Assembly: GCA_910574745.1 (NCBI GenBank)
Contig: CAJTCE010000016.1
Location: 1-64,000, forward strand
Source: Lachnospiraceae bacterium
Lineage (GTDB): Bacteria > Bacillota > Clostridia > Lachnospirales > Lachnospiraceae
Length of the DNA stretch: 64,000 nucleotides
Reading direction: 5' to 3'
The notes beneath the pieces were generated by a model, which was given only the letters and a program-made list of their open reading frames with translations, was not told the origin of the DNA and did no database searches. A program made the position numbers and the translations under genes. This document shows, piece by piece, positions 44,745 to 53,625 of the stretch. How positions within the stretch are numbered: the first letter of the stretch is position 1; every line of letters begins with the position of its first letter.

Positions 44745-44870
44745 AACATAGGGAAAGTGCGAAAGGCAGAATTTGGAAGGGATTAGAAACCAATTGACAT
44801 TTATAGCGAAAAATGGTACTTTGAAGTTATAAATAATTGCAGAACGGATTAAGGAAAACGAGGAAATATC

Positions 44871-45953
44871 ATGGATAAACAACAGATTCTGATCGTTGAT
44901 GATGAAGAAGTTAATCGCGCCATACTCAGTGGAGTTTTTGAGAGCGAGTACAGTATTATTGAAGCCGTTAACGGGCAGGAGGCAACAGTAGCGCTGGAAA
45001 ATAACCAAAACATCGTATTGATTTTATTGGATGTTGTAATGCCTGTTTTAGACGGATTTGGCGTGCTCGAGTATATGCAGGAGCACGATTTGTTAGAGAA
45101 GATTCCTGTTATATTGATTACCGGCGAAAAGATCATGGACAGCGATGACCAGGCATATGCCTATGGCGTTGCGGACGTTATGCATAAGCCCTTTTATCCC
45201 CATATCGTAAAGCGCAGGGCTAAGAACATTATTGAACTTTACCAGAATAAGCAATACATGGAGAACCGCTTAAAGGAGCAGGAAGAAGCGATTCTTACTC
45301 AGGAGAGGAAAATTCGTGAGAATAATGAATTTATGATTGACGCCCTGAGTTCGGTAGTGGAGTTCAGAAGCTTAGAGACAGGAGAACATATCAGACGTAT
45401 CAAATATTTTACCAGGATTATGTTGAAATATCTGATGAAGTATTTCCCCAAATATGGTCTGACTCCGGAGCAGGTCGATGAGATTGCCAGGGCCTCGGCG
45501 CTTCATGACATAGGCAAAATCGGTATCTCAGATACCATTCTTCTAAAGCCGGGAAAGCTTACGGAGGAAGAATTTGAAATCATGAAGACGCACACCACAA
45601 TCGGATGTGACATATTGGAGAAATTCAAGGAAAATCAGACAGGAGAGTTTTACCAATACTGTTATGATATCTGCCGTTACCATCATGAGAGGTGGGACGG
45701 AAACGGATATCCCGATCATTTAGTGGGAGATGAAATTCCAATCAGTGCACAAATCGTTGCCATTGCAGACGTTTATGATGCCTTGGTAAGTACGAGAGTA
45801 TATAAAAGCGCATATGCTAATAATATTGCATATGACATGATCATGAACGGTGAATGCGGACAGTTTTCGCCGGACGTACTGGAGTGCTTCGCGCTTGCCA
45901 AAGTGGATTTCTTTAACATTGTAGAAGTCATTAAAATGTTCAATTTTTCTTGA
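44871..45953 (+). CDS. Response regulator with HD-GYP domain (cyclic-di-GMP phosphodiesterase)
   Basis: A 360-residue paralogue of the regulator at 39961. Receiver with phosphoacceptor Asp in LILLDVVMPVLDGF and Lys in MHKPFYP; HD-GYP domain with ALHDIGKIGISD, YHHERWDGNGYPDHLVGDEIP and AIADVYDAL, all catalytic residues intact. It would hydrolyse cyclic-di-GMP when phosphorylated. It ends at a hairpin with T-rich arms. Confidence 0.93.
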   Translation: MDKQQILIVDDEEVNRAILSGVFESEYSIIEAVNGQEATVALENNQNIVLILLDVVMPVLDGFGVLEYMQEHDLLEKIPVILITGEKIMDSDDQAYAYGVADVMHKPFYPHIVKRRAKNIIELYQNKQYMENRLKEQEEAILTQERKIRENNEFMIDALSSVVEFRSLETGEHIRRIKYFTRIMLKYLMKYFPKYGLTPEQVDEIARASALHDIGKIGISDTILLKPGKLTEEEFEIMKTHTTIGCDILEKFKENQTGEFYQYCYDICRYHHERWDGNGYPDHLVGDEIPISAQIVAIADVYDALVSTRVYKSAYANNIAYDMIMNGECGQFSPDVLECFALAKVDFFNIVEVIKMFNFS

Positions 45954-45967
45954 TGAAACGGATAGCA

Positions 45968-46004
45968 GGCAGCAAAAAATCAGAAGTTTTTTTGCTGCCC
46001 TTTA
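45968..46004 (+). terminator. Terminator after second HD-GYP gene
   Basis: Perfect 12-bp stem GGCAGCAAAAAA / TTTTTTGCTGCC with an 8-base loop, then CTTTAC. The U-tract after the stem is weak, so some readthrough to the kinase gene is likely. Confidence 0.6.
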
Positions 46005-46026
46005 CTTGTGTCCGGGGAGGGGTATT

Positions 46027-47460
46027 ATGGAACAAATCGGAGAATACATATTTCCAATGGATAATGCTTTGGAAATGATTCTTATGTTTGACCGGACGGG
46101 GAAGATTTCTTATGCAAACGCCGCCTCAAAACAGAAGCTGGAATACGGGGATGAATTATGCGGCGGATATATCAGCGATATTTTTCCAAACACATTCAGG
46201 AAATCCGAAAAGGGCTTTGAAACGGAGTATCTTTTCGGCACCAGTCCGCAGCAGCTTGTGGCGTACCGCAAAAATCTTACCTGTTTTCCTGTAGAAGCCA
46301 GAATCGTAAGCAATGAAGCAGATTGTGATTTCTATCTTTGTATGGCAAATGACATACTGGAGAAGGAATATCTTACAAGGGAAGTGGACAGAATCCGCCG
46401 GGAGGCGGAGGAGGCCTTAAAGGTTAAGTCAGAATTTGTTGCCAATGTCACTCATGAACTGCGGACTCCCGTAAACGGCATATTGGGAAATGTAAGGGAA
46501 ATGTTTGAGCGGGAAATGGATGGACCTACGGAAAAGTCTCTTTGCATCATTGAGCGTTGCTGCGGCGACATGAACAAAATAATCAATAACATTCTGGACT
46601 TCTCAAAGCTGGAGGCCGGTAAGTTTACCTTGGATCCGAGGAAATTCCATTTTAGGAATATGCTGGATTATGTAAAAGCCAATCATATGAATAAGCTGAC
46701 GGAAAAGGGGCTGGACTTTTTTGTAACCGTGTCGCCCCAGATACCGGAATATGTTATAGGCGACGAACTGCGTATTGTGCAGATTTTAAATAATCTTTTA
46801 TCCAATGCCCAGAAATTTACTTCCGTGGGGAAGATTACCGTAGAGGCATTTAAGACGGCTCAGGTCAATGACAGAGCGGAATTGTTTTTTATTGTGTCGG
46901 ATACGGGAATCGGGATCGATGAAGCCGATAAGGATAAACTGTTCCAAAGCTTCTCACAGGTAGATGCGTCGATTTCCAGGAAGTACGGGGGAACAGGGCT
47001 GGGCCTGAATATCTGTAAGCAGCTGGTAGAGCTCATGAACGGGAGAATTGAAGTCGAAAGCAGGAAAAACCAAGGAAGCACCTTTACTTTTTCCATATGG
47101 GTCAATACCTGCGAGGAGGAAAAGAATTCCGGACAGCTCGATGATGTGAGTAAGGCGCTAGAGAGCGTAGCTTTCAAGGAAAAATCCGGGGCGGAGGCGT
47201 CGGAGGAAGCGGAAGATATCAGGAAATACGGCACGCCGGAAAATACGGAAGGGCTTAAGAAAAATCTTTCCAAGTTGATTTTGTGCGTGGAAATGGAGAA
47301 CTGGGAAAAGGCGGAAATGTTTATGGAAACCATTAAGCAGCTGACGGAAGAAGCGCCTCCGGAAGTAAAACGGATTGTTCTCCGTTTAAAGATGGCAATC
47401 CAGAAGGAAAATTACGAGAAGGCGGCTGCGGGTTTTGAGGAATTAAAGCATTTCCTGTAA
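46027..47460 (+). CDS. PAS-domain sensor histidine kinase
   Basis: A 477-residue soluble kinase (no membrane helix). Residues 10-115 form a PAS domain (MILMFDRTGKISYANAASKQ). HisKA has its His in FVANVTHELRTPVNGILG, HATPase has ILNNLLSNAQKFT, VSDTGIGID and GGTGLGLNIC. After it, residues about 395-477 are a helical tail (LSKLILCVEMENWEKAEMF, PEVKRIVLRLKMAIQK) without an Hpt histidine motif. GGGGAGGGG precedes ATG 46027; an in-frame start at 46006 lies before it. It is probably the kinase for the regulator gene that follows 20 bases later. Confidence 0.9.
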   Translation: MEQIGEYIFPMDNALEMILMFDRTGKISYANAASKQKLEYGDELCGGYISDIFPNTFRKSEKGFETEYLFGTSPQQLVAYRKNLTCFPVEARIVSNEADCDFYLCMANDILEKEYLTREVDRIRREAEEALKVKSEFVANVTHELRTPVNGILGNVREMFEREMDGPTEKSLCIIERCCGDMNKIINNILDFSKLEAGKFTLDPRKFHFRNMLDYVKANHMNKLTEKGLDFFVTVSPQIPEYVIGDELRIVQILNNLLSNAQKFTSVGKITVEAFKTAQVNDRAELFFIVSDTGIGIDEADKDKLFQSFSQVDASISRKYGGTGLGLNICKQLVELMNGRIEVESRKNQGSTFTFSIWVNTCEEEKNSGQLDDVSKALESVAFKEKSGAEASEEAEDIRKYGTPENTEGLKKNLSKLILCVEMENWEKAEMFMETIKQLTEEAPPEVKRIVLRLKMAIQKENYEKAAAGFEELKHFL

Positions 47461-47480
47461 TTTCGAAAGGGGATACATAG

Positions 47481-48542
47481 ATGGCAAGGGTCGGGAAGGA
47501 TACGGATAAGGAAACCATTCTTATTGTTGACGATATAGAAACCAACAGAGTCATTCTGGAGGAAATCATAAAGGATATGGGGGGATTCCCTGTTTTGGCA
47601 AAAAGCGGGGAAGAGGCGCTTGTCAAAGTCGGAGAGTGCGATCCCCAGTTGATTTTAAGCGACATTTCCATGCCGGGAATGGATGGATATGAGTTGTGCA
47701 GGATATTAAAAAATGACGAAAAAACAAAAAATATCCCCATTGTTTTTATTTCGGCTTTCGATGCCCCGGAGGACATTATAGAAGGCTTTTCCCTGGGGGG
47801 CGAGGACTACATAACCAAGCCCTTTATTCCTGAGGTGGTGCAGGCCAGGGTGGGCGTTCATTTAAGGCTCCATGTGGCAAGGAGAGAGCTAAAGGAGATG
47901 AACAGACGCCTTCAGGTTTCCGTCAATGAGCAGATAAAGCAGATGGAAATAGAAAAGAAAAGCGTTCTGTATGCCATGGCTAATATAGCCGCCGTAAATT
48001 CGGACTATGCGAAGGAACATGTTAAGCGGCTGGGACATAATTGTGGAATTCTTGCGCAGGGGATGCAGTTATCCCCTGTGTTTGAAGATAAAATATCAGA
48101 TACTTATATTGATACCATAGAAATCGCGGCACCTCTTTGCGATATTGGTAATATAGGCATTTCAAAAGAGATTTTGCAGAAGAAGGGGGAATTGACAGAA
48201 GAAGAATCTTCCATTATTCAAAATCATACGAAAATAGGAGCGAAGCTTCTTAGGGACATATATGTCAATAGTGATTACAACGATTTTATAAACGCAGCCA
48301 TTGACATTGCACATTACCACCACGAAAACTGGGACGGAAGCGGATATCCTGATGGATTAAAAGGGGAACGGATTCCCCTTGGGGCTCAGATTGTTGCGAT
48401 AGTGGACCGGTATTGTGCGTTAACGGAAAAAAATGCCCATACCAGGGAGGAAGCTCTTGAAATTATGAGCAAGGAAGCAGATACAAGGTTTAATCCGGAT
48501 ATTTTTAAGATCTGTTGTAAAATATCGCGTCAATTTTGCTGA
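47481..48542 (+). CDS. Response regulator with degenerate HD-GYP domain
   Basis: A 353-residue regulator. The receiver is normal (D61 in LILSDISMPGMDGYEL, Lys in TKPFIP). In the HD-GYP domain the HD pair is C220-D221 (APLCDIGNIGIS), the following Lys of DIGK is Asn, and the later VYDAL is RYCAL. HHENWDGSGYPDGL is kept. Loss of the metal-binding His and Asp should abolish phosphodiesterase activity, leaving a cyclic-di-GMP-binding or protein-interaction domain. It lies between the PAS kinase and cheR. Confidence 0.88.
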   Translation: MARVGKDTDKETILIVDDIETNRVILEEIIKDMGGFPVLAKSGEEALVKVGECDPQLILSDISMPGMDGYELCRILKNDEKTKNIPIVFISAFDAPEDIIEGFSLGGEDYITKPFIPEVVQARVGVHLRLHVARRELKEMNRRLQVSVNEQIKQMEIEKKSVLYAMANIAAVNSDYAKEHVKRLGHNCGILAQGMQLSPVFEDKISDTYIDTIEIAAPLCDIGNIGISKEILQKKGELTEEESSIIQNHTKIGAKLLRDIYVNSDYNDFINAAIDIAHYHHENWDGSGYPDGLKGERIPLGAQIVAIVDRYCALTEKNAHTREEALEIMSKEADTRFNPDIFKICCKISRQFC

Positions 48543-48584
48543 GCGGAATAATATTATTATTTTGTTTGACAGGAGGAATAACAG

Positions 48585-49403
48585 TTGATTACGGATGAAG
48601 AACTTTCAAGAATTTCGGTTTATATGAAACAGCGTTACGGGATAGATTTAAGCCAGAAAAAGGTTATTGTTAACGGGCGCCTGGAGAATTATATGAAAAG
48701 GGGCGGTTGGAGAAATGTCAGCGATCTGATGGATGCCGTTGAGCATGACAAGACCGGTCAGCAGGAGAAAATGCTGGTAAATCTTTTAACGACCAACCAT
48801 ACCTATTTTATGAGAGAGTTTGAACACTTTGATTATTTCAGAAGTGTGGTTCTTCCGTGGCTTAGGACGAAAGAAGGAAGTAAAAAGGATTTGCGTATCT
48901 GGTGCGGTGCCGCATCATCAGGGGAGGAACCCTATATGATAGCCATGGTTCTGTCCGATTTCTTCGGTCTGGAGAGAGACCAGTGGGATACAAAGGTTCT
49001 GGCAACTGATATTTCCACAAAGGTTTTGCAGAAGGCAATGGCAGGTATTTATAATGTGGAGCAGTTAGATAAAATGCCGGAACAGTGGAAGAGACATTTT
49101 TTTAAGAAGCTGCCGGGTGGGGAACAGTATCAGGTTAGTCAGGAGTTAAAAAACGAAGTTATATTCAGACAGTTTAATCTGATGGATCCATTTCCTTTCA
49201 AAAAGAAAATGCACACTGTATTTTTACGCAATGTTATGATATATTTTGATGAGAAGACAAAACGGGAGCTGGTTCAGAAGGTATATGACGCAATGGAGCC
49301 GGGGGGCTACCTGTTTATAGGAACAACGGAGACTCTTGACAGGAGCAGCACTCCTTTTCAAATAATTCAGCCCTCCATATTCAGAAAGAAAGAAGGGAAA
49401 TGA
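48585..49403 (+). CDS. cheR: Chemotaxis protein methyltransferase CheR
   Basis: A 272-residue SAM-dependent methyltransferase that methylates glutamates on chemoreceptors. N-terminal helical domain (YMKQRYGIDLSQKKVIVNGR), TTNHTYFMREFEHFDYF, the SAM site IWCGAASSGEEPYMIAM, DISTKVLQKAMAGIYN and FLRNVMIYFD are as expected. TTG is the start, with AGGAGGA 8 bases before it. It opens a contiguous cheR-cheB-cheY-cheA-cheW-mcp run. Confidence 0.95.
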   Translation: MITDEELSRISVYMKQRYGIDLSQKKVIVNGRLENYMKRGGWRNVSDLMDAVEHDKTGQQEKMLVNLLTTNHTYFMREFEHFDYFRSVVLPWLRTKEGSKKDLRIWCGAASSGEEPYMIAMVLSDFFGLERDQWDTKVLATDISTKVLQKAMAGIYNVEQLDKMPEQWKRHFFKKLPGGEQYQVSQELKNEVIFRQFNLMDPFPFKKKMHTVFLRNVMIYFDEKTKRELVQKVYDAMEPGGYLFIGTTETLDRSSTPFQIIQPSIFRKKEGK

Positions 49404-49409
49404 TAGAAG

Positions 49410-50438
49410 ATGAGACCCATTAGAGTTTTAATAGTTGAAGATTCTATAGTTTTCAGGGAATTGTTGGTTCAAAATTTAAAAAGGGATCCGGCTATTGAGG
49501 TTGTGGGAACGGCAAAGGATCCTTTTGAAGCAAGGGATGCCATTCTTGCATGCAAGCCCGATGTTATGACGCTGGATGTAGAGCTGCCGAGGATGAGCGG
49601 CATAGAATTTTTGAGAAAGCTGATGCCCCAGTATCCTTTGCCTGTGGTGGTAATCAGTTCCCTGAGCGATAAAGTTTTCGACGCCCTGAATGCGGGAGCG
49701 GTTGATTTCGTGGCAAAGCCCGCCGTATCCAGCCGCACGCAGTTAGAGGACTTTATCAGAAACGAGCTTTTGGTTAAAATTAAAATAGCTTCTACGGCCA
49801 AGATCAGCAATATCAAAAAGACTGTTATGGCCCAGGAGCAGCAGCAGCTAAACGTAAAGGGACAGGATCTGGTTGTGGCAATCGGCGCTTCAACCGGCGG
49901 AACCGAAGCGATTTTTGATGTTGTAAAAAATTACGGGACGGATATCCCGGGAATTGTGGTGGTACAGCACATGCCGCCGGGATTTACCAAAATGTATGCC
50001 AAAAGATTGAATGACCAATGCAGAATCCGGGCAAAGGAGGCGCAGACGGGAGACAGAGTACTGCCGGGTACCCTGCTTCTTGCTCCCGGAGGGGATATGC
50101 ACATGCATCTGGTAAAAGTAAACGGAGTCTATCAGGTGGAAATCAAGAGAGGCCCCAGAGTAAACGGCCACTGCCCGTCGGTAGATGTGCTGTTTGAATC
50201 CGTAGCCAAAGTTGCAGGCCCCAAAGCGGTAGGAATTATCCTTACCGGAATGGGAGGCGACGGTGCAAAAGGGCTTTTACAAATGAGAAAGGCCGGCGCC
50301 AGAACCATTGGTCAGGATGAATCCACCTGTGTAGTTTACGGGATGCCCAAGGTTGCTTACGACCTGGGAGCAGTGGAGCATCAGGAGAAACTATCTGACA
50401 TTGCAAGAAGAACATATGCATTGTTAAATAAAATGTAA
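49410..50438 (+). CDS. cheB: Chemotaxis methylesterase/glutamine deamidase CheB
   Basis: A 342-residue protein with an N-terminal receiver (phosphoacceptor in VMTLDVELPRMSG, Lys in VAKPAV) and a C-terminal methylesterase domain. The catalytic Ser, His and Asp are in IGASTGGTEA, VVQHMPPGF and GMGGDGAKG. It removes receptor methyl groups or deamidates glutamines when phosphorylated by CheA. It starts 6 bases after cheR. Confidence 0.96.
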   Translation: MRPIRVLIVEDSIVFRELLVQNLKRDPAIEVVGTAKDPFEARDAILACKPDVMTLDVELPRMSGIEFLRKLMPQYPLPVVVISSLSDKVFDALNAGAVDFVAKPAVSSRTQLEDFIRNELLVKIKIASTAKISNIKKTVMAQEQQQLNVKGQDLVVAIGASTGGTEAIFDVVKNYGTDIPGIVVVQHMPPGFTKMYAKRLNDQCRIRAKEAQTGDRVLPGTLLLAPGGDMHMHLVKVNGVYQVEIKRGPRVNGHCPSVDVLFESVAKVAGPKAVGIILTGMGGDGAKGLLQMRKAGARTIGQDESTCVVYGMPKVAYDLGAVEHQEKLSDIARRTYALLNKM

Positions 50439-50450
50439 AGGAGAAGGAGC

Positions 50451-50843
50451 ATGAAGATTCTATTGGCGGAGGACGATTTTGTAACAAGAAAATTTATGGT
50501 AAATTTTCTGTCAAAGTATGGTGAATGCGACGTTACTGTAGATGGAATGGAAGCAGTAGACGCATTCATGATGGCTTTGGAAGACGAAGAGCCCTATGAC
50601 CTGGTATGTCTTGACATCATGATGCCGGTTATGGATGGCTATCAGGCTCTTGTAGGCATTCGGAATCTGGAAAAGGAAAGAAATATTTCAGAGGAAGAGG
50701 CGGTAAAGGTTATTATGACCACCGCATTGAATGAAGAGAGCAACGTTAAGATGGCTTTTGAATTGGGATGCACCATATATTCAGGCAAGCCGATTGATCA
50801 GGACAGGTTTGAACAGGCATTGAAAAAGCTGAATCTGATTTAA
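50451..50843 (+). CDS. cheY: CheY-like response regulator
   Basis: A 130-residue single receiver domain with acidic pair ED in LLAEDDFVTRKFM, phosphoacceptor in LVCLDIMMPVMDGY, Thr in IMTTAL and Lys in SGKPID. Encoded between cheB and cheA, so most likely the phosphorylated output of this CheA. No flagellar motor gene is in the window, so the target may be a motor elsewhere or a non-flagellar output. Confidence 0.88.
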   Translation: MKILLAEDDFVTRKFMVNFLSKYGECDVTVDGMEAVDAFMMALEDEEPYDLVCLDIMMPVMDGYQALVGIRNLEKERNISEEEAVKVIMTTALNEESNVKMAFELGCTIYSGKPIDQDRFEQALKKLNLI

Positions 50844-50882
50844 TCATAAGATGGAGTTGAATACGCAGGAAAGGAGAAGGAT

Positions 50883-53051
50883 ATGGCTGAAGAATTTAAC
50901 ACAGACGGCATGCTGGACATGTACCTGTTTGAAAACGAACAGTTGCTGGAACAGCTTCAGGAAAGAGTTCTGGACCAAAAGGATGCGGATTGTTTTGACG
51001 AAGAAAGCATAAATGAAATATTCAGAACCATGCATACCATTAAAGGCTCTTCGGGTATCATGATGTTTGACAATATCACTGCTGTTTCACATAAACTGGA
51101 AGATATCTTTTATTATTTGAGAGAATCCCAACCTGATAATGTGCCGCACTTGGAGCTGGTGGAGCACGTACTGGAAGTAGAGGATTTTATTTCAGGCGAA
51201 TTGGAAAAAATCCGTAACGGCAGTCCGGCAGATGGAGACTCAAGCGGTATAATTGCAGGTCTCGACAAGTTCTTGGAAATGATTAAAAACGGAGGTGAGC
51301 AAGGAGGCGAGGAGCCCCCTGAAAATGTTCATGTGGAACCCAAGCAGTTCTACATAGCTCCCGTTGCAACCAGTGCCAGCAGATTCTACAAAATTTATAT
51401 CAATTTTTATCCGGAGACGGAGATGGCAAACGTCCATGCATATAAGACTGTATATGCATTGAAGGAGATGGCGGAGGATCTGCTGTATTCCCCTGAGGAC
51501 ATTATTGCAGATGAGACCAGTGCACAGAAAATTTTGGAGGATGGTTTCAGAATCCTCTTGCAGGCACAGTGCACGGAGGAAGAAATCCGCAATGCCATCG
51601 GCATAGGATATGACATTGAAAAAGTAGATGTTTATGAATGTAAGGCAGAAGAGTTTCTTCAGGGCTTTGATTTTGGCGAACATGATGATGAGCCAAAAGA
51701 GGTTATTGATTTAGAGTCCAGTGTGGAAGAAATCGAAAGCAAGGCAGAGGCAAAAGAGGTGGAGAAGGCGAAAGAAGCGCCCAAGGAACCTGCAAAGCCT
51801 AAGATGGCGCCTGGCGATTTCGTTATTAAATCAAAGGAGCCGGGCAAAGCCAAGAAGCTGGCTAAGGACAGAAATAAAGGAGAAAAGGCTTCCTTTATCA
51901 GCGTCAATGTTAAAAAGATGGATCAGCTGATGGATCTGATCGGCGAGCTGGTTATTTCCGAATCGGTTGTGCTGCAGAATCCGGACCTGAAAGTGCCGGG
52001 ATTAAACCTCGACCGGTTTAATAAGGCGGCAGCCCAGCTGGCAAAGATTTCCACGGATTTACAGGATGTTATCATGTCCATGCGAATGGTTTCTTTGTCA
52101 AATACATTCCAGAAAATGAATCGTATTGTATTTGATGTATCCAGGAAATTGGGAAAAGAAATTGAGTTTGAGATGGTCGGCGAACAGACAGAGGTGGATA
52201 AGAACATTATTGAGAAAATCTCTGACCCGCTGATGCATATAGTAAGAAATTCCGTAGATCACGGAATTGAAGACAAACAGACGCGAATGGAAAGCGGTAA
52301 GTCTGAAAAGGGTAAAGTTATTTTATCTGCAAAGACGGAAGCCGGAAAGGTATGGATCAGCGTTACGGATGACGGAAGCGGTCTTGACAGGGCTAAAATA
52401 CTTGCCAAAGCCAGAAAGCAGGGTCTGTTAGATCCCAATAAGCCGGATGAGGCTTATTCAGATAAAGAAGTGTACCAGCTGATCACGCTTCCGGGCTTTT
52501 CTACCAACGAAGAGGTTACGGAATATTCGGGCCGTGGAGTGGGTATGGATGTAGTAGTCCAAAACATTCAGGCGATCGGCGGCACGCTGGATATTGAAAG
52601 CACGCCGGGATTCGGCAGTACCATGAGTCTTAAGATTCCACTGACCCTTGCCATCATTGACGGCATTGTCATGGAGACAGGAAAATCCTCCTTTGTTTTG
52701 GAAACAGGCGTGATTAAAGAATTTGTCCGCGTAAGGGAAGAAATGATGATTTATGAGCCTAACGGGGATGAATATATCATGATACGGGGCGAGTGCTATC
52801 CGGTGCTTCGTCTGGGAAGATGGTATGGACTGGAAGAATATCAGGAATCCGTAGAAGATGGAGTAATGCTGATCCTTGAGGTGGAAGACCAGCATGTGTG
52901 TCTCCTGGTTGACAGACTGATAGGAGAACAGGAAATCGTTGTTAAGCCTATTCCTTCTTACATCAAGAAGGTAAAAGGGCTGTCAGGCTGTACGCAGCTT
53001 GGTGATGGAAGCATTGCTTTAATCCTTGATGCTACTGGATTAATGGAATAA
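50883..53051 (+). CDS. cheA: Chemotaxis histidine kinase CheA
   Basis: A 722-residue class II histidine kinase. P1 (Hpt) with H51 in MHTIKGSSGIMMF; a P2-like domain about 155-275 (FYKIYINFYPETEMAN); a charged linker; P3 dimerisation (KMDQLMDLIGELVISES); P4 ATPase (DPLMHIVRNSVDHGIE, VTDDGSGLD, GRGVGMDVV); and P5, which binds CheW. All kinase motifs are intact. It follows cheY by 39 bases and precedes cheW by 26. Confidence 0.97.
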   Translation: MAEEFNTDGMLDMYLFENEQLLEQLQERVLDQKDADCFDEESINEIFRTMHTIKGSSGIMMFDNITAVSHKLEDIFYYLRESQPDNVPHLELVEHVLEVEDFISGELEKIRNGSPADGDSSGIIAGLDKFLEMIKNGGEQGGEEPPENVHVEPKQFYIAPVATSASRFYKIYINFYPETEMANVHAYKTVYALKEMAEDLLYSPEDIIADETSAQKILEDGFRILLQAQCTEEEIRNAIGIGYDIEKVDVYECKAEEFLQGFDFGEHDDEPKEVIDLESSVEEIESKAEAKEVEKAKEAPKEPAKPKMAPGDFVIKSKEPGKAKKLAKDRNKGEKASFISVNVKKMDQLMDLIGELVISESVVLQNPDLKVPGLNLDRFNKAAAQLAKISTDLQDVIMSMRMVSLSNTFQKMNRIVFDVSRKLGKEIEFEMVGEQTEVDKNIIEKISDPLMHIVRNSVDHGIEDKQTRMESGKSEKGKVILSAKTEAGKVWISVTDDGSGLDRAKILAKARKQGLLDPNKPDEAYSDKEVYQLITLPGFSTNEEVTEYSGRGVGMDVVVQNIQAIGGTLDIESTPGFGSTMSLKIPLTLAIIDGIVMETGKSSFVLETGVIKEFVRVREEMMIYEPNGDEYIMIRGECYPVLRLGRWYGLEEYQESVEDGVMLILEVEDQHVCLLVDRLIGEQEIVVKPIPSYIKKVKGLSGCTQLGDGSIALILDATGLME

Positions 53052-53077
53052 AAAATATAGAAAGGAACGGTAAATAT

Positions 53078-53623
53078 ATGGATGAGGCAAACGAATTGAA
53101 GAGAATGTCAATGCAGTATGATTCGGATGATACCAATGAAAAAGGCAAATACATGACCTTCAAATCCGGTAATGAGTATTTCGGGCTGGCGATTCAATAT
53201 GTGAATGAAATTATCCAGATGCAGGAGATTACGGCAATTCCCGAAACAGAAGACTATATTAAGGGTCTGATTAATTTGAGAGGAAAGGTAGTTCCCGTAA
53301 TTGATGTCAGACTGCGGTTTAAGCAGGAGCCGTTAGCGTACAATGACAGAACATGTATTATTGTTATTAATGTAAAAACGGCAACGGTAGGATTGATCGT
53401 AGAGAAAATCGCAGAGGTAGTTGAGATCAAGGAAGACAATATACTGCCGCCGCCTAAGATCGGGCACGCGGATAAGGCACAAAATAAATATGTGTATGGC
53501 ATCGGCAAAGTAGGAAATGCCGTTAAGCTGTTGCTGGATCCCGATAAACTGTTAAATGATGAGGATTTATCAGTTGTGGAGCAGGCAAATGATATGAGTG
53601 TTGACGAAGAAGGAGAGGTATAA
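53078..53623 (+). CDS. cheW: Chemotaxis coupling protein CheW
   Basis: A 181-residue CheW that links CheA to chemoreceptors. Core motifs: [38 protein letters not shown], and the [14 protein letters not shown] strand. The N-terminal 25 residues and the acidic C-terminal tail exceed the minimal fold. The stop codon is 2 bases before the chemoreceptor gene, so the two proteins are made together. Confidence 0.95.
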   Translation: MDEANELKRMSMQYDSDDTNEKGKYMTFKSGNEYFGLAIQYVNEIIQMQEITAIPETEDYIKGLINLRGKVVPVIDVRLRFKQEPLAYNDRTCIIVINVKTATVGLIVEKIAEVVEIKEDNILPPPKIGHADKAQNKYVYGIGKVGNAVKLLLDPDKLLNDEDLSVVEQANDMSVDEEGEV

Positions 53624-53625
53624 TT

